Below are positions 22,308-30,618 of a stretch of DNA of 35,944 nt, piece after piece. The DNA lies in the IMG/VR virus record IMGVR_UViG_3300042691_022010, positions 1 through 35,944 of that record. One strand, 5' to 3'. How positions within the stretch are numbered: position 1 is the first letter of the stretch; the number at the start of each line of letters is the position of its first letter. The position numbers and the translations under genes are program-made. The notes under the pieces were generated by a model. It worked only from the letters and a program-made list of their open reading frames with translations. It did no database searches and had not been told where the DNA came from. The stretch is from a virus.

Positions 22308-24113
22308 ATGTCACGCCCCAAAATTAAGCCGAACCAAGTCGACGCCGCCGGCACCACCGCCGGCCAGGTCCTCACGTCGGACGGCACCAACGCGGCCTTC
22401 ACCACGCCGGCGCCTAAGCTGGATGCACTCCCCAACGGCACCGCGGTCAGCGTGGCCAAGGTCTTTTCTTCCGCCGGCGACACCAACGGCGTCTTCTACT
22501 TCCTCGGGACTCAGCTCGGCACCTCGACCTGGGCGAACCCGCAAACCACCGCGCAGATCGTCGCCGTCCGTTCGACGAACGGGGCCGGCACGGTCGCCGA
22601 CATCTTCGACCGAACGACAAACGCCACCTACACCGACGGCGGCGCCCTGGGCGACTTTGTCTTCGTTGACCTCGGGGCAAACCGCTCCCTTGTCCCGAAC
22701 TATTACAGCCTCCGGAACTACAACCAACCGAACCGCGAGTTGCGGACCTGGAAGCTCCAGGGCACGAACTCGGTCGCCGGGACATCGGTCGCGCAGATTA
22801 ACGCCGCCACTTGGACCGACCTCGACGTCCGGTCGGGCGATACGACGATGTCAGGCGCCAGCGCCTGGGCGAACTACACGCCGAACCAGTCGAACACCAT
22901 CGCCTTTCGCTATCTCCGGATCCTCCAGACGGGCAACGATGCGCTTGGGCAGCCGTACATCTGCGTCGCCGAGTGGGAGATGTATGGGACGTTCACCTAC
23001 ACGTCATCCGCTCTCGTCGACGGGCGCATCGTCCAGGTTGACGGGACGGGCGGACTGAACCTCCGACAAACGGCATTCTCGGCCGTGGGCGGAACGCTCA
23101 GTTCGACCGGCGACGTGACCATCACGTCGGCCGCCACCAACGGCAACGTCACCCTCACGCCGACGGGCACCGGATCGATCACGCTCAACGGGCCGATCAC
23201 AGCTTCCGCGCTGAATGCCAATGTTCAGACCTTCGCTTCCTCGGGGACTTGGACCAAGCCCGCCGGCGCAAAGGTGGTCGAGGTCTTATTGCTCGGCGCA
23301 GGCGCTGGCGCCGGAGGCGGGCAAAAAGTTAGCGGAGCCAACGGCGCCGGCGGAGGCAGCGGTGGCGGTGGTGGCGCATACTCTCGCGCCGTCTTTCGTG
23401 CCGACGACCTCGGCGCAACCGAGACCGTAACGGTCGGAGCTGGGGGCGGAGGCGGCGCAGGTCGCAGCACCGACGGCATCGGCAACAATGGGGCCAACGG
23501 AGGCGACAGCACATTCGGCACTTGGTTAAAAGCCGGAGGCGGACAAGCGGGCAGCGGCGGAAATGTTCCTAACGGGCAAAACGGAGGAACCGGAGGAAGC
23601 GTCCTTGGCGGGTCTGCTTTCAGCAGCACAACCGGAGCCCTGTCTGGTCAAGGAGGCGGAGTTGCTTCTGGCGCAGTTCCTCGCGCCGCGGAGTTTGGCG
23701 GCGGAGCGGGGGGTGGCTACTCCGATGAAAACGCTTCCTACGCGGGCGCAAGCTCAATTTGGGGCGGGCCCGGCGGTGGACACGGAGGATTCCGCATCAC
23801 CGGGACCGATTACGCACCGAGCGCGGGCGGGACCGTTCGCGATTACAGCATCGCCGGCGGTGGAGGTGCTGCGGGATCCAACGGGGCGAGCGGAGGCACC
23901 GCGGGAAGCGCTGGCGCCGCGCCGTCCATTTCCTTGGCTGGGACCGGAGGGGGCGGAGGCGGCGGAACTACTACCACGGGCAACGGAGCCAACGGTGGCA
24001 ACGGTGGCCGCGCCGCGGGCGGTGGAGGCGGTGGCTTTTGCAACAGCACCGGCAACTCTGGCGCCGGCGGCAACGGCGGCAACGGGCTTGTGATCGTCAT
24101 CACCTACAAGTGA
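22308..24113 (+). CDS. Tail fibre adhesin: discoidin-like plus glycine-rich domains
   Basis: This is a 601-aa protein. Residues about 1-50 are a 'AGTTAGQVLTSDGTNAAF' fibre start. Residues about 55-230 look like a galactose-binding/discoidin (F5/8 type C-like) domain (RELRTWKLQGTNSV, FRYLRILQTG, EWEMYG). Residues 235-310 are beta-rich connector. From W315 (WTKPAGAKVVEVLLLGAGAG) to the end is a glycine-rich domain with many GGxGG segments, similar in kind to glycine-rich receptor-binding proteins that form polyglycine-II sandwiches in some phages. It is the best single receptor-binding candidate here. A short protein follows that may assist it. Confidence 0.8.
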   Translation: MSRPKIKPNQVDAAGTTAGQVLTSDGTNAAFTTPAPKLDALPNGTAVSVAKVFSSAGDTNGVFYFLGTQLGTSTWANPQTTAQIVAVRSTNGAGTVADIFDRTTNATYTDGGALGDFVFVDLGANRSLVPNYYSLRNYNQPNRELRTWKLQGTNSVAGTSVAQINAATWTDLDVRSGDTTMSGASAWANYTPNQSNTIAFRYLRILQTGNDALGQPYICVAEWEMYGTFTYTSSALVDGRIVQVDGTGGLNLRQTAFSAVGGTLSSTGDVTITSAATNGNVTLTPTGTGSITLNGPITASALNANVQTFASSGTWTKPAGAKVVEVLLLGAGAGAGGGQKVSGANGAGGGSGGGGGAYSRAVFRADDLGATETVTVGAGGGGGAGRSTDGIGNNGANGGDSTFGTWLKAGGGQAGSGGNVPNGQNGGTGGSVLGGSAFSSTTGALSGQGGGVASGAVPRAAEFGGGAGGGYSDENASYAGASSIWGGPGGGHGGFRITGTDYAPSAGGTVRDYSIAGGGGAAGSNGASGGTAGSAGAAPSISLAGTGGGGGGGTTTTGNGANGGNGGRAAGGGGGGFCNSTGNSGAGGNGGNGLVIVITYK

Positions 24114-24121
24114 GCGCAGCC

Positions 24122-24544
24122 ATGAAATACCACCTTGTCAGAACCGCGACCGAGACGACGACCATCCTCTGGGACGGCGTCACACCGTATAACCCGCCCG
24201 ACGGCTGGCAGCTCCTCAACGAGGCCCAGTTCGCCGAGTGGCGGGCGCAAAACCCGCTCCCACCTCCTCCTCCGGACCCGGTCCCGCAGACCGTCGGCTC
24301 GGGTCAGATCCGCGCCGCCATGATTGCCTCCGGCTATGCTTCCGACGACGACGCCCTCTCCGCCACGATCGAGGCCATCCTTTTCCAGATCCCCGACCAG
24401 GATCACCGGGCCATTGCCGTCACGCTCTGGCGCAATGCCGCGGAATTCCGCAGGAACCACCCGTTCCTCGGTGCCGTCCAGGCCGCGCTCGGGAAGACCG
24501 ACGCCGACATCGACGACCTGTTCCGGCTCGCCGCTACCTTCTGA
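24122..24544 (+). CDS. Fibre-adjacent protein (possible fibre assembly)
   Basis: This is a 140-aa protein. Residues 1-47 are a small beta domain, then a Pro-rich stretch (PPPPPDP) and a helical domain of about 80 residues ending IDDLFRLAATF. The helical part (RNHPFLGAVQAALGKTDADIDDLFRLA) is a type often found downstream of phage tail fibres. Fibre attachment or folding help is inferred. It overlaps nothing, and the spanin-like gene starts 2 bases after its stop. Confidence 0.65.
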   Translation: MKYHLVRTATETTTILWDGVTPYNPPDGWQLLNEAQFAEWRAQNPLPPPPPDPVPQTVGSGQIRAAMIASGYASDDDALSATIEAILFQIPDQDHRAIAVTLWRNAAEFRRNHPFLGAVQAALGKTDADIDDLFRLAATF

Positions 24545-24546
24545 GG

Positions 24547-25296
24547 ATGCCCGCCCGCTTTCCACTCCTCGCGGCGCTCACGCTCTTCCTCGGAGGCTGC
24601 GCATCTCCGACGGGCTCCGCCGGGAAGGTCACGGCGTGGAACCCGTTGACGTGGTTTTCCGGGTCCGAGGGGCGAGGGGCCGGGCGGGCGGACGAGCGGC
24701 AAGCAAAGGCCCGCGATGCGGTCATCGAGGCCGCGCAGAAGACCGCCCACGAAACCGCCGAGGCCCTCGCCTCCGCTCCCGCCAGCCGGCCGGTCGAGGT
24801 CGCCCGAGAGTCCGCCGGCGTCACCGTGACCCTACTCGACCAGGCCGCCGGTCCCCTGACCGCCGAGGAAAGCGCCCGGATCCGGGAGCAAGTCCGAAAG
24901 CTCCTCTCCGACAACGACGCCCTTCGACGCGAAGGCGAGCAACTCCGGGAAGACCACCGCGAGGCGGTCGGCGTCCTCTCCGGGAAGCTCCAGCAGGCCG
25001 AGGCCGGGCGGGCCGCCGCGACGAAAGACCTCCAAGCCGCCTTCGCCAGGGAGAACGAGCTCGCGAACACGCTCCGCAACCAGCGTTTCATTCTTTGGGG
25101 CGTCGTGATCCTGGCGGCCATCGGCTACCTGGGCGTGCTCTACCTACGGTTTGCCTACGGGGGCGTGCCGAGCGCCATCGGGCGAGGCCTCGCAGAACTG
25201 CGGACCAAAAACCCGGACGCGGGCAACCTCGCGACGTCCATCTTCGACTCTTACCTCAACCGGGCAGAGCAACGCCGCATCGCCCGCAACACCTGA
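24547..25296 (+). CDS. Lipoprotein with C-terminal membrane helix, spanin-like
   Basis: This is a 249-aa protein. Residues 1-18 are a lipoprotein signal with lipobox LGGC (C18). Residues 50-175 are Ala/Glu/Arg-rich with a strong coiled-coil look. Residues 181-203 are a membrane helix, followed by 46 cytoplasmic-looking residues. A lipid-anchored outer-membrane end joined by a coiled coil to an inner-membrane helix is the plan of unimolecular spanins, which break the outer membrane during lysis. The tail after the helix is longer than in known u-spanins. Alternatively it may be a phage exclusion lipoprotein. It lies beside a small one-helix membrane protein. Confidence 0.6.
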   Translation: MPARFPLLAALTLFLGGCASPTGSAGKVTAWNPLTWFSGSEGRGAGRADERQAKARDAVIEAAQKTAHETAEALASAPASRPVEVARESAGVTVTLLDQAAGPLTAEESARIREQVRKLLSDNDALRREGEQLREDHREAVGVLSGKLQQAEAGRAAATKDLQAAFARENELANTLRNQRFILWGVVILAAIGYLGVLYLRFAYGGVPSAIGRGLAELRTKNPDAGNLATSIFDSYLNRAEQRRIARNT

Positions 25297-25300
25297 CCGC

Positions 25301-25546
25301 ATGAGCACCGACGCCAAACACCGCCTCGAAATTATCGGGCTTCTGATCTCCCTCGCCGTAGGCCTCGCCGCGTTCGGCAAGGCATGGTTCACGCTTCCCT
25401 ATCGGCTCGACCAGGCCGAGGTCGCCATTGCCGCCGCACGGACCGACCGCGAGCTCCTCGTCCGGATCGACGAGCGCCTTCGTCAGGTACAAGACGACGT
25501 CCAAGAAATGAAGCGGCACCAGCCCGCCGCCGCGTCCATCCGCTAA
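25301..25546 (+). CDS. Small one-helix membrane protein, holin or spanin candidate
   Basis: This is an 81-aa protein. Residues 10-28 (EIIGLLISLAVGLAAFGKA) are a membrane helix, then 'AWFTLPYRLDQAEVAIAAARTDRELLVRIDERLRQVQDDVQEMK' is a heptad-rich helix, like the inner-membrane partner of a two-part spanin or a one-helix holin. It starts 4 bases after the lipoprotein gene. The pair forms the only obvious lysis-like cassette in the window, but no endolysin is next to it. Confidence 0.6.
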   Translation: MSTDAKHRLEIIGLLISLAVGLAAFGKAWFTLPYRLDQAEVAIAAARTDRELLVRIDERLRQVQDDVQEMKRHQPAAASIR

Positions 25547-25555
25547 CCCCCTTCC

Positions 25556-25939
25556 ATGAGCACCACCACGCCCAACGACAAGATGCAGACGCTCCTCGGC
25601 TACTCCGAGGTCCCGGTCACGTTCGCCACCGGCGAAACGGCCACGGTCAAGATCCGGCAGTTGCCGGTCCGCCTCCTCTCCGCCTACCTCCTCAAGATCG
25701 ACGACGAGGCGGGAGCGGTCGAGCTGTTCACGAACCAGCCGGAAGGCTGGGCGGACACCCTCACCCTGGAGAGCTTCGAGGCCATCTTGAAGGAGGGGGA
25801 GCGCCTGAACTCGGAGAGTTTTTTCGCGTGGCTGCGGCGAAGGGTCGAGCGCCAGGAGCGAATCGCGCCGGGCACGACGGGCGACGCGGGCAAAGTTCTG
25901 CTCTCGCACTTGCCGACTTCGTCGCAGAAGTCGCCGTAA
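25556..25939 (+). CDS. Tail assembly chaperone, short product (gpG-like)
   Basis: This is a 127-aa protein. The N-terminal domain (EVPVTFATGETATVKIRQLPVRLLSAYLLKI) is beta-alpha, then 'AGAVELFTNQPEGWADTLTLESFEAILKEGERLNSESFFAWLRRRVERQE' is helical; this is the plan of gpG-type chaperones that bind the tape measure. Its place directly before a second frame and the tape measure supports it. The slippery heptamer at 25819-25825 lies inside. It starts CCATG after a C-rich leader. Confidence 0.78.
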   Translation: MSTTTPNDKMQTLLGYSEVPVTFATGETATVKIRQLPVRLLSAYLLKIDDEAGAVELFTNQPEGWADTLTLESFEAILKEGERLNSESFFAWLRRRVERQERIAPGTTGDAGKVLLSHLPTSSQKSP

Positions 25940-26151
25940 GATGCGGGATGCCGCTCAATGAAGCCGTTGACCTATCGGTTGCTCAACTCCGGCTTTTGTC
26001 GGATGCTGCGGCGCGGGTGGAGGCGGCTCGGGCTCTCCTCCACGCCCAGGGAAGCTACGCCGGCGCCGCCGCGTCGGTCTCGCGTGAAGGTGGCAAGGTT
26101 TACGATCGACTGACCAAGCAACTCGTCAAACAGACCAAAGGGGAGACCTAG
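25556..26151 (+). CDS. Predicted gpGT-type fusion by -1 frameshift
   Basis: Reading 25556-25825 in frame, then slipping back one base and reading 25825-26151, gives about 198 residues. The T part has LALADFVAEVAVRCGMPLNEAVDLSVAQLRLLSDAAARVEAARALLH, which looks like genuine helical protein and has no convincing own start except ATG 25948. Lambda and most siphophages make a G/GT pair this way. The early 23 residues after the slip (RVAAAKGRAPGANRAGHDGRRGQ) look less natural, so the slip could be further down. A separate 68-aa ORF from 25948 is the alternative. Confidence 0.6.
25819..25825 (+). other. Candidate -1 slippery heptamer TTTTTTC
   Basis: In the frame of the chaperone gene it reads T TTT TTC after AGT, the X XXY YYZ form used for -1 frameshifts. 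It lies 114 bases before the zero-frame stop. In lambda the site is only a few codons before the end of G, so this placement is atypical. GC-rich sequence follows that could fold, but no specific stem was calculated. Confidence 0.55.
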
Positions 26152-26154
26152 ACC

Positions 26155-28380
26155 ATGGCAGACACTCGCCTCAACATTCAGCTCGGCATGACCGGCGCCT
26201 CGACGGTCGCCTCGGGGCTCCGCTCGGTCGTCGGACAGCTCGGCGCCCTCACCGCCGGCTTTCTCGCGGTCAACTCGCTCAAGCAATTCGGGCTTGAGGC
26301 GCTCAAGCTCGGGGGCGACCTCTCCGAACTGTCCGCCCGGACGCGGATCGGCGTCCGCGACCTCGCACTTCTTCAGCAGGCATACCGCAACAACGGCATC
26401 GAGGCCGGGGCGGTCGCGAAGCACGTCGGACTTCTGCAAAAGAAAATCTACGAGGCCGCGAACGGCAACAAGGCCGCCGCCGAGACCTTCCGCGAGCTCG
26501 GGATTTCCGCCCTGGGCCTGCAAAAGCTCGCGCCGGCGGAGCAGTTCGCCGCCATCTCAAACGCCATCGCCGGAATCGAAGACCCCGCGACGAAGGCCGC
26601 CATGGCCATGGAGGTCTTCGGGAAGTCCGGGGGCGAGCTTCTCGTCCTGTTCAATGAGAAGGGCGCCATCGACAACGCCGCCTCCCAGCTCGGCGTCCTC
26701 CCGACCGTCCTCGCCCGCAACGCCGCGCTCTTCGATGACATCGGCGACGCGCTCGCCCGGATCCGAAACATCCCGCGCAACTTCTTTGTCGGGCTCTTCG
26801 ACCAGCTCGCGCCACTCCTGAAAAAAGTCACCGACGGCATCGAGGCCATCGACTTCACGCTTATGGGTCAGAAGTTCGGCGCCTTCGTCAACGTCGCGAT
26901 TGACTTCTGGAATGCGGGCAAGTTCGACGAATTCATTTCCCTGACCTTCCAGGCGGGCATCGAGCAGGCTCAGACCTCCTTCGCCTCGTTCTTCCAGTCC
27001 ATCCAGGCGGGCCTCGGGAACATCTTCAGCGCCGACAACATCGGCAACCTCCTGCTCCGCCTGCTCCTCTACACCTCGCGAGGCATCCTGACGACGCTCT
27101 CCGACCTCCTGGGCTATGGGGCCATGCTCATGACCCCGATCACCGCGGGGATGGAGTTCGCTTTCGAGCAGACCAAGGAGTTTTTCGTCGGCATCGGCAA
27201 CGCCATCCTCGGCGCCTTCGAGTCGGTTATCAATGCCATGATTTCCGGCATCAACCGGGGCATCAATTTCGCCTTCGACGCCACCAACCGGCTCCGGACG
27301 GCGCTCGGGATGCGGACGATGGAGGATACCTTCGGAATGAGTCGCCCGCAGGCTGGCAACGTCGCGCTCCCGCGCATCGACGGAGGCCAGCCGCGCAGCT
27401 TCGAGCAGATCCTGGGCGAGTCCCAGGCCGGCGTCGTCGAGCGCATGGGAGCCCGACGCGAGGGCATCCGGGGCTTCTACCAGCCCGCCTTTGAGTCCCT
27501 GGGCAGCAACGGGAGCCTCTTCAACTTCGAAAACACGGGCGCCGCCGGCAGACTCGGGTCGCTTGTCAACGCCCGCATGGGTCAGGGCGGAGCCGCACCA
27601 GCGGCACAAGCGGCCGCCGGCGCCGTTCCCGTCGAGGGCCTTCTCGAGAAAGCCAACAAGGCGCTTGGCAAACTCTACCAGCAATTCACCGACGTCTCGC
27701 AGCAGATCGCGGACACGCTGACGAGCGTCATCGGCGCCGCGGTCGATGGGATTTCCGGGTCCATCCAGGGCCTCATCACCGGGACCATGAGCTGGGGCGA
27801 CGCCCTCCGGAACATTTACGACACGCTCATGCAGTCGGTCATCAAGGGCATCGCCGACATGGCCGCGCAATGGATCGTCTCCCACGTCATCATGAAGGGC
27901 GTCTCAATCGGCTTCGATGCCCTGCTTTCGATGCTCGGCTGGAAGAAGGTCGCGGAGTCGAACGCCCAGGAGGCCGCCAAGACGCCCGCGCTGGCGACCA
28001 ACGCCGCGCTCGCGTCGGCCGGATCCTTCGGCACCTCAGCCATCGTCGGAATCGCCGTCTTGCTCGCGATGCTCGCCGGGATCGGTCTTGCGGGCGGATT
28101 CGCGGAGGGCGGCTACACCGGACCGGGCGGAAAGTACGACCTCGCCGGCGTAGTCCACCGGGGCGAATACGTCATGCCGCAGACCGCCGTCAACCGGATC
28201 GGCGTCGATAACCTCGAGGCCATGCGCCAGGGCGGCGAGCTTCCGACCGGCCGGCCGATGCAAGTCGTCGTTACCGACTCCCGCCGCGTCACCGACCAAC
28301 TCGCCCAGGATCCCAACTTTGAGACCGTCATCATGGACACCGTGACCCGCAATCGCGCACGCCTCGGGATTCAAACGTGA
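26155..28380 (+). CDS. Tape measure protein
   Basis: This is a 741-aa protein placed after the chaperones. It has long helical, Ala/Gly/Leu-rich stretches and several hydrophobic segments (LLLRLLLYTSRGIL, SAIVGIAVLLAMLAGIGLAGG). The C-terminal AEGGYTGPGGKYDLAGVVHRGEYVMP is typical of tape measures. At about 0.15 nm per residue, its length suggests a tail near 110 nm (family rule, not measured). GGGGAG, 5-10 bases upstream of the CCATG start, is one of the few SD-like sites here. It guides tube length and probably enters the cell with DNA. Confidence 0.9.
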   Translation: MADTRLNIQLGMTGASTVASGLRSVVGQLGALTAGFLAVNSLKQFGLEALKLGGDLSELSARTRIGVRDLALLQQAYRNNGIEAGAVAKHVGLLQKKIYEAANGNKAAAETFRELGISALGLQKLAPAEQFAAISNAIAGIEDPATKAAMAMEVFGKSGGELLVLFNEKGAIDNAASQLGVLPTVLARNAALFDDIGDALARIRNIPRNFFVGLFDQLAPLLKKVTDGIEAIDFTLMGQKFGAFVNVAIDFWNAGKFDEFISLTFQAGIEQAQTSFASFFQSIQAGLGNIFSADNIGNLLLRLLLYTSRGILTTLSDLLGYGAMLMTPITAGMEFAFEQTKEFFVGIGNAILGAFESVINAMISGINRGINFAFDATNRLRTALGMRTMEDTFGMSRPQAGNVALPRIDGGQPRSFEQILGESQAGVVERMGARREGIRGFYQPAFESLGSNGSLFNFENTGAAGRLGSLVNARMGQGGAAPAAQAAAGAVPVEGLLEKANKALGKLYQQFTDVSQQIADTLTSVIGAAVDGISGSIQGLITGTMSWGDALRNIYDTLMQSVIKGIADMAAQWIVSHVIMKGVSIGFDALLSMLGWKKVAESNAQEAAKTPALATNAALASAGSFGTSAIVGIAVLLAMLAGIGLAGGFAEGGYTGPGGKYDLAGVVHRGEYVMPQTAVNRIGVDNLEAMRQGGELPTGRPMQVVVTDSRRVTDQLAQDPNFETVIMDTVTRNRARLGIQT

Positions 28381-30134
28381 GCTTCCCAATCGTCACCCAC
28401 AACGGGAACACCATCGCGCTCCTGACGCCCTCCCCCAACATGGGGGCGGGCTACTCGATCGCCTACACCGTCGCGACCTCCCTCGACGAGGGCCTCGGGG
28501 GCCGAGAGTCGCGCCGGATCCGCCACGAAGCGCTCCGCCTGGAGCAGACCGCGACGTACATCTTCGAGGCCACGGAGGCGGACGCCTTCCGAAAAATGCT
28601 CCCCAATCTCGGGACCGCCTACGTCGGCGTCCCGCTTTGGTGCGATGCGCTTCTCGGGTCGCAATGGTCCGACCGGATCCACGACGCGCAATACCTCGTC
28701 CGCTTCTCCGACAACGCCATCGTCTCAAGCGGCATCAGCCTCGACGCGAACACCTACTACGCGCCGCTCCTGGTCGGCCGGCTGAAGGACAAGCCGAGCG
28801 GGGCCGCGCTCAACGAGCAAGTCCTCGAGCTGACCCTGACGGTGACCGAGGATTCCCCGTGGGAATATCGCATCGGCCCGAAGGACACGGTCAGCAACGC
28901 GACATTCCCAGGCAATCTTGCGCCCGATTGGACCTCCGTCGAGGACCGCTGGGCCGATGGGATCGAGCTCGAGCGCATTGGCGACGGCCGGGTTTCTTCC
29001 CTCGACGGCGAAGAGAAGGCGCCGAAGTGGGGCGAGGTCGCCGGCTTCACCCTGGGCAGCCGGTCCGAGATCCGGACCATGGTCGGCTTTTTCGCCGCCG
29101 CCCGCGGGCGCTGGGCTTCGTTCACCGCGCCGCTTTGGTTTCGCCCAGGCACCAGCACCGCAGCGGTCCCGCACACGACCAAGACCCGCTTCGCCTCTGA
29201 CTCCCTCAAGCTGGACTTCGAGGCGGGGGACGTGGCGACCACGCAAGTCTCCCTCTGGCAGGTCCCCTGGGAGGTCAACGGCGTTGCCGGCGAAACCCCG
29301 CAGCAACCGGCGCGGGCGTTCTTCTACAAGTTCACCTACGACCTCCCGACGCCCGAGGTCACGCGGTGGACGAACTACGAGAAGCCGCTCACCCGAACGA
29401 GCGACGGCACCTACACGCCCGCACGCATCGAGCACGACGGCTTGAAATACGGGCTCAATCTCGACGGGGGGAAGGTCAACCTCCGGAGCGACCGCTTCAG
29501 CGGCAACCCGCTGCTCCGGTTCATCCCGTTCAACGCGGAGGCCAAGCTCCTCCTCGAAATCCGCGAAGGCTCCCCGGACGCACCGGACGCCGCGACCGTG
29601 GTCTGGATTGGCGAGATCACCGAGGCCACGGGCCTCGGCAAGCGCATCAGCGCCACGGGCGACGTCTTCGGGGGCGTCTTCGAGCGCAAGTTTCCGCGCT
29701 TTCTCATGCAGCAAGGCTGCAACGTGACGCTCTTCTCGACCGCGTGCGGAGTGAACAAAGCCACCTACGAAATCACCGGCACGCTCACGACGAGCATCGG
29801 GAACGTCCTCACGATCACTTGCGGGAGCACCCAGGCCGCCGACTACTACGCCCGCGGCGAGGTCTGGGTCGGCTCCGGGTCCACCCTCGAGCGCCGACTC
29901 ATCCTGAGCAGCTCGCCGGGCAGCGGAACGCAAGTCCTGACCGTCGACCGTCCAATCGTGACGAACGGGGCCGGCGGAGTCTCCGCGACCTTTTGGCCAG
30001 GCTGTGACGGGCAATTCTCCACCTGCGGGAGCAAGTTCTCGAACAAGCTCCGCTTTCGCGGTCACCCGTTCATGCCTCGCGACAACCCCGCGCTCAAGCG
30101 TGTCGCGACGAACCCTGACGCCCGGAAAAAGTGA
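28377..30134 (+). CDS. Distal tail/hub fusion protein (DUF2163-type C-terminus)
   Basis: This is a 585-aa protein with a GTG start in a GTGA overlap. The N-terminal half (about 1-290) is beta-rich with aromatic strands (GYSIAYTVATSL, SPWEYRIG) like distal-tail proteins. The C-terminal half (about 330-585) ends with 'FWPGCDGQFSTCGSKFSNKLRFRGHPFMP', the signature region of DUF2163/BR0599-type hub proteins, with Cys at GCD and STCG. In gene-transfer agents and related phages these are two genes followed by an NlpC/P60 peptidase, as here. A fusion is the simplest reading; assignment of the N-terminal half is weaker. Confidence 0.72.
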   Translation: MSFPIVTHNGNTIALLTPSPNMGAGYSIAYTVATSLDEGLGGRESRRIRHEALRLEQTATYIFEATEADAFRKMLPNLGTAYVGVPLWCDALLGSQWSDRIHDAQYLVRFSDNAIVSSGISLDANTYYAPLLVGRLKDKPSGAALNEQVLELTLTVTEDSPWEYRIGPKDTVSNATFPGNLAPDWTSVEDRWADGIELERIGDGRVSSLDGEEKAPKWGEVAGFTLGSRSEIRTMVGFFAAARGRWASFTAPLWFRPGTSTAAVPHTTKTRFASDSLKLDFEAGDVATTQVSLWQVPWEVNGVAGETPQQPARAFFYKFTYDLPTPEVTRWTNYEKPLTRTSDGTYTPARIEHDGLKYGLNLDGGKVNLRSDRFSGNPLLRFIPFNAEAKLLLEIREGSPDAPDAATVVWIGEITEATGLGKRISATGDVFGGVFERKFPRFLMQQGCNVTLFSTACGVNKATYEITGTLTTSIGNVLTITCGSTQAADYYARGEVWVGSGSTLERRLILSSSPGSGTQVLTVDRPIVTNGAGGVSATFWPGCDGQFSTCGSKFSNKLRFRGHPFMPRDNPALKRVATNPDARKK

Positions 30135-30616
30135 CGCCGTTCTTCAATACTCCCGACCGCATCGCCGCGCTCGACCGCGAGGCCAAGACGTGGCTCGGGA
30201 CGCCTTTCTTCGCGCACTCCTGCGCGAAGGGTCCGGACGGGGGCGTCGATTGCGTGCATCTCGTCCAGGACATTCTCACCGCGTGCGGGGCGATGGAGCG
30301 CCAGGTCCTCCCGTCCTTCCCGATGGACTGGGGCGACCACCGGAGCGAATCTGCGGTCCTCGGCGTCTTCACGGGCGACCGTTACTTCGTCGAACACTTT
30401 GTCGCGCTCCCCTTCCCCGAGACGCCAGCCGAGCCCGGCGACATCCTCTGCTTTAAGACCGGCGCCTGCGTCCATCACATCGGGCTCACGCTTTCGGGCG
30501 GGCACTTCATCCACGCCCTCAAGCCCGAGGGAGCGACCGTCCTCCCGCTCGACGTTGCCTTCGCCGGTCAAAAGATCCTCGGCAAAATCGTCCGCCTCTA
30601 CCGTCCCGTTTCCTGA
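30131..30616 (+). CDS. Tail-associated NlpC/P60 peptidase
   Basis: This is a 161-aa protein with a GTG start in a GTGA overlap. It is an NlpC/P60-type cysteine peptidase: catalytic C41 in VDCVHL, H116 in HHIGL and a later His (H125 or H128 in GGHFIHA). It should cut peptide bridges in cell-wall murein during entry. Its position between the hub and tip genes matches GTA gp14 and lambda K, so it is a tail component rather than the lysis endolysin. Confidence 0.88.
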   Translation: MTPFFNTPDRIAALDREAKTWLGTPFFAHSCAKGPDGGVDCVHLVQDILTACGAMERQVLPSFPMDWGDHRSESAVLGVFTGDRYFVEHFVALPFPETPAEPGDILCFKTGACVHHIGLTLSGGHFIHALKPEGATVLPLDVAFAGQKILGKIVRLYRPVS

Positions 30617-30618
30617 CC

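Noticed and set aside
30131-30616. NlpC/P60 gene as lysis endolysin
   Set aside because: Its place between hub and tip genes matches tail-borne peptidases; no holin is adjacent.
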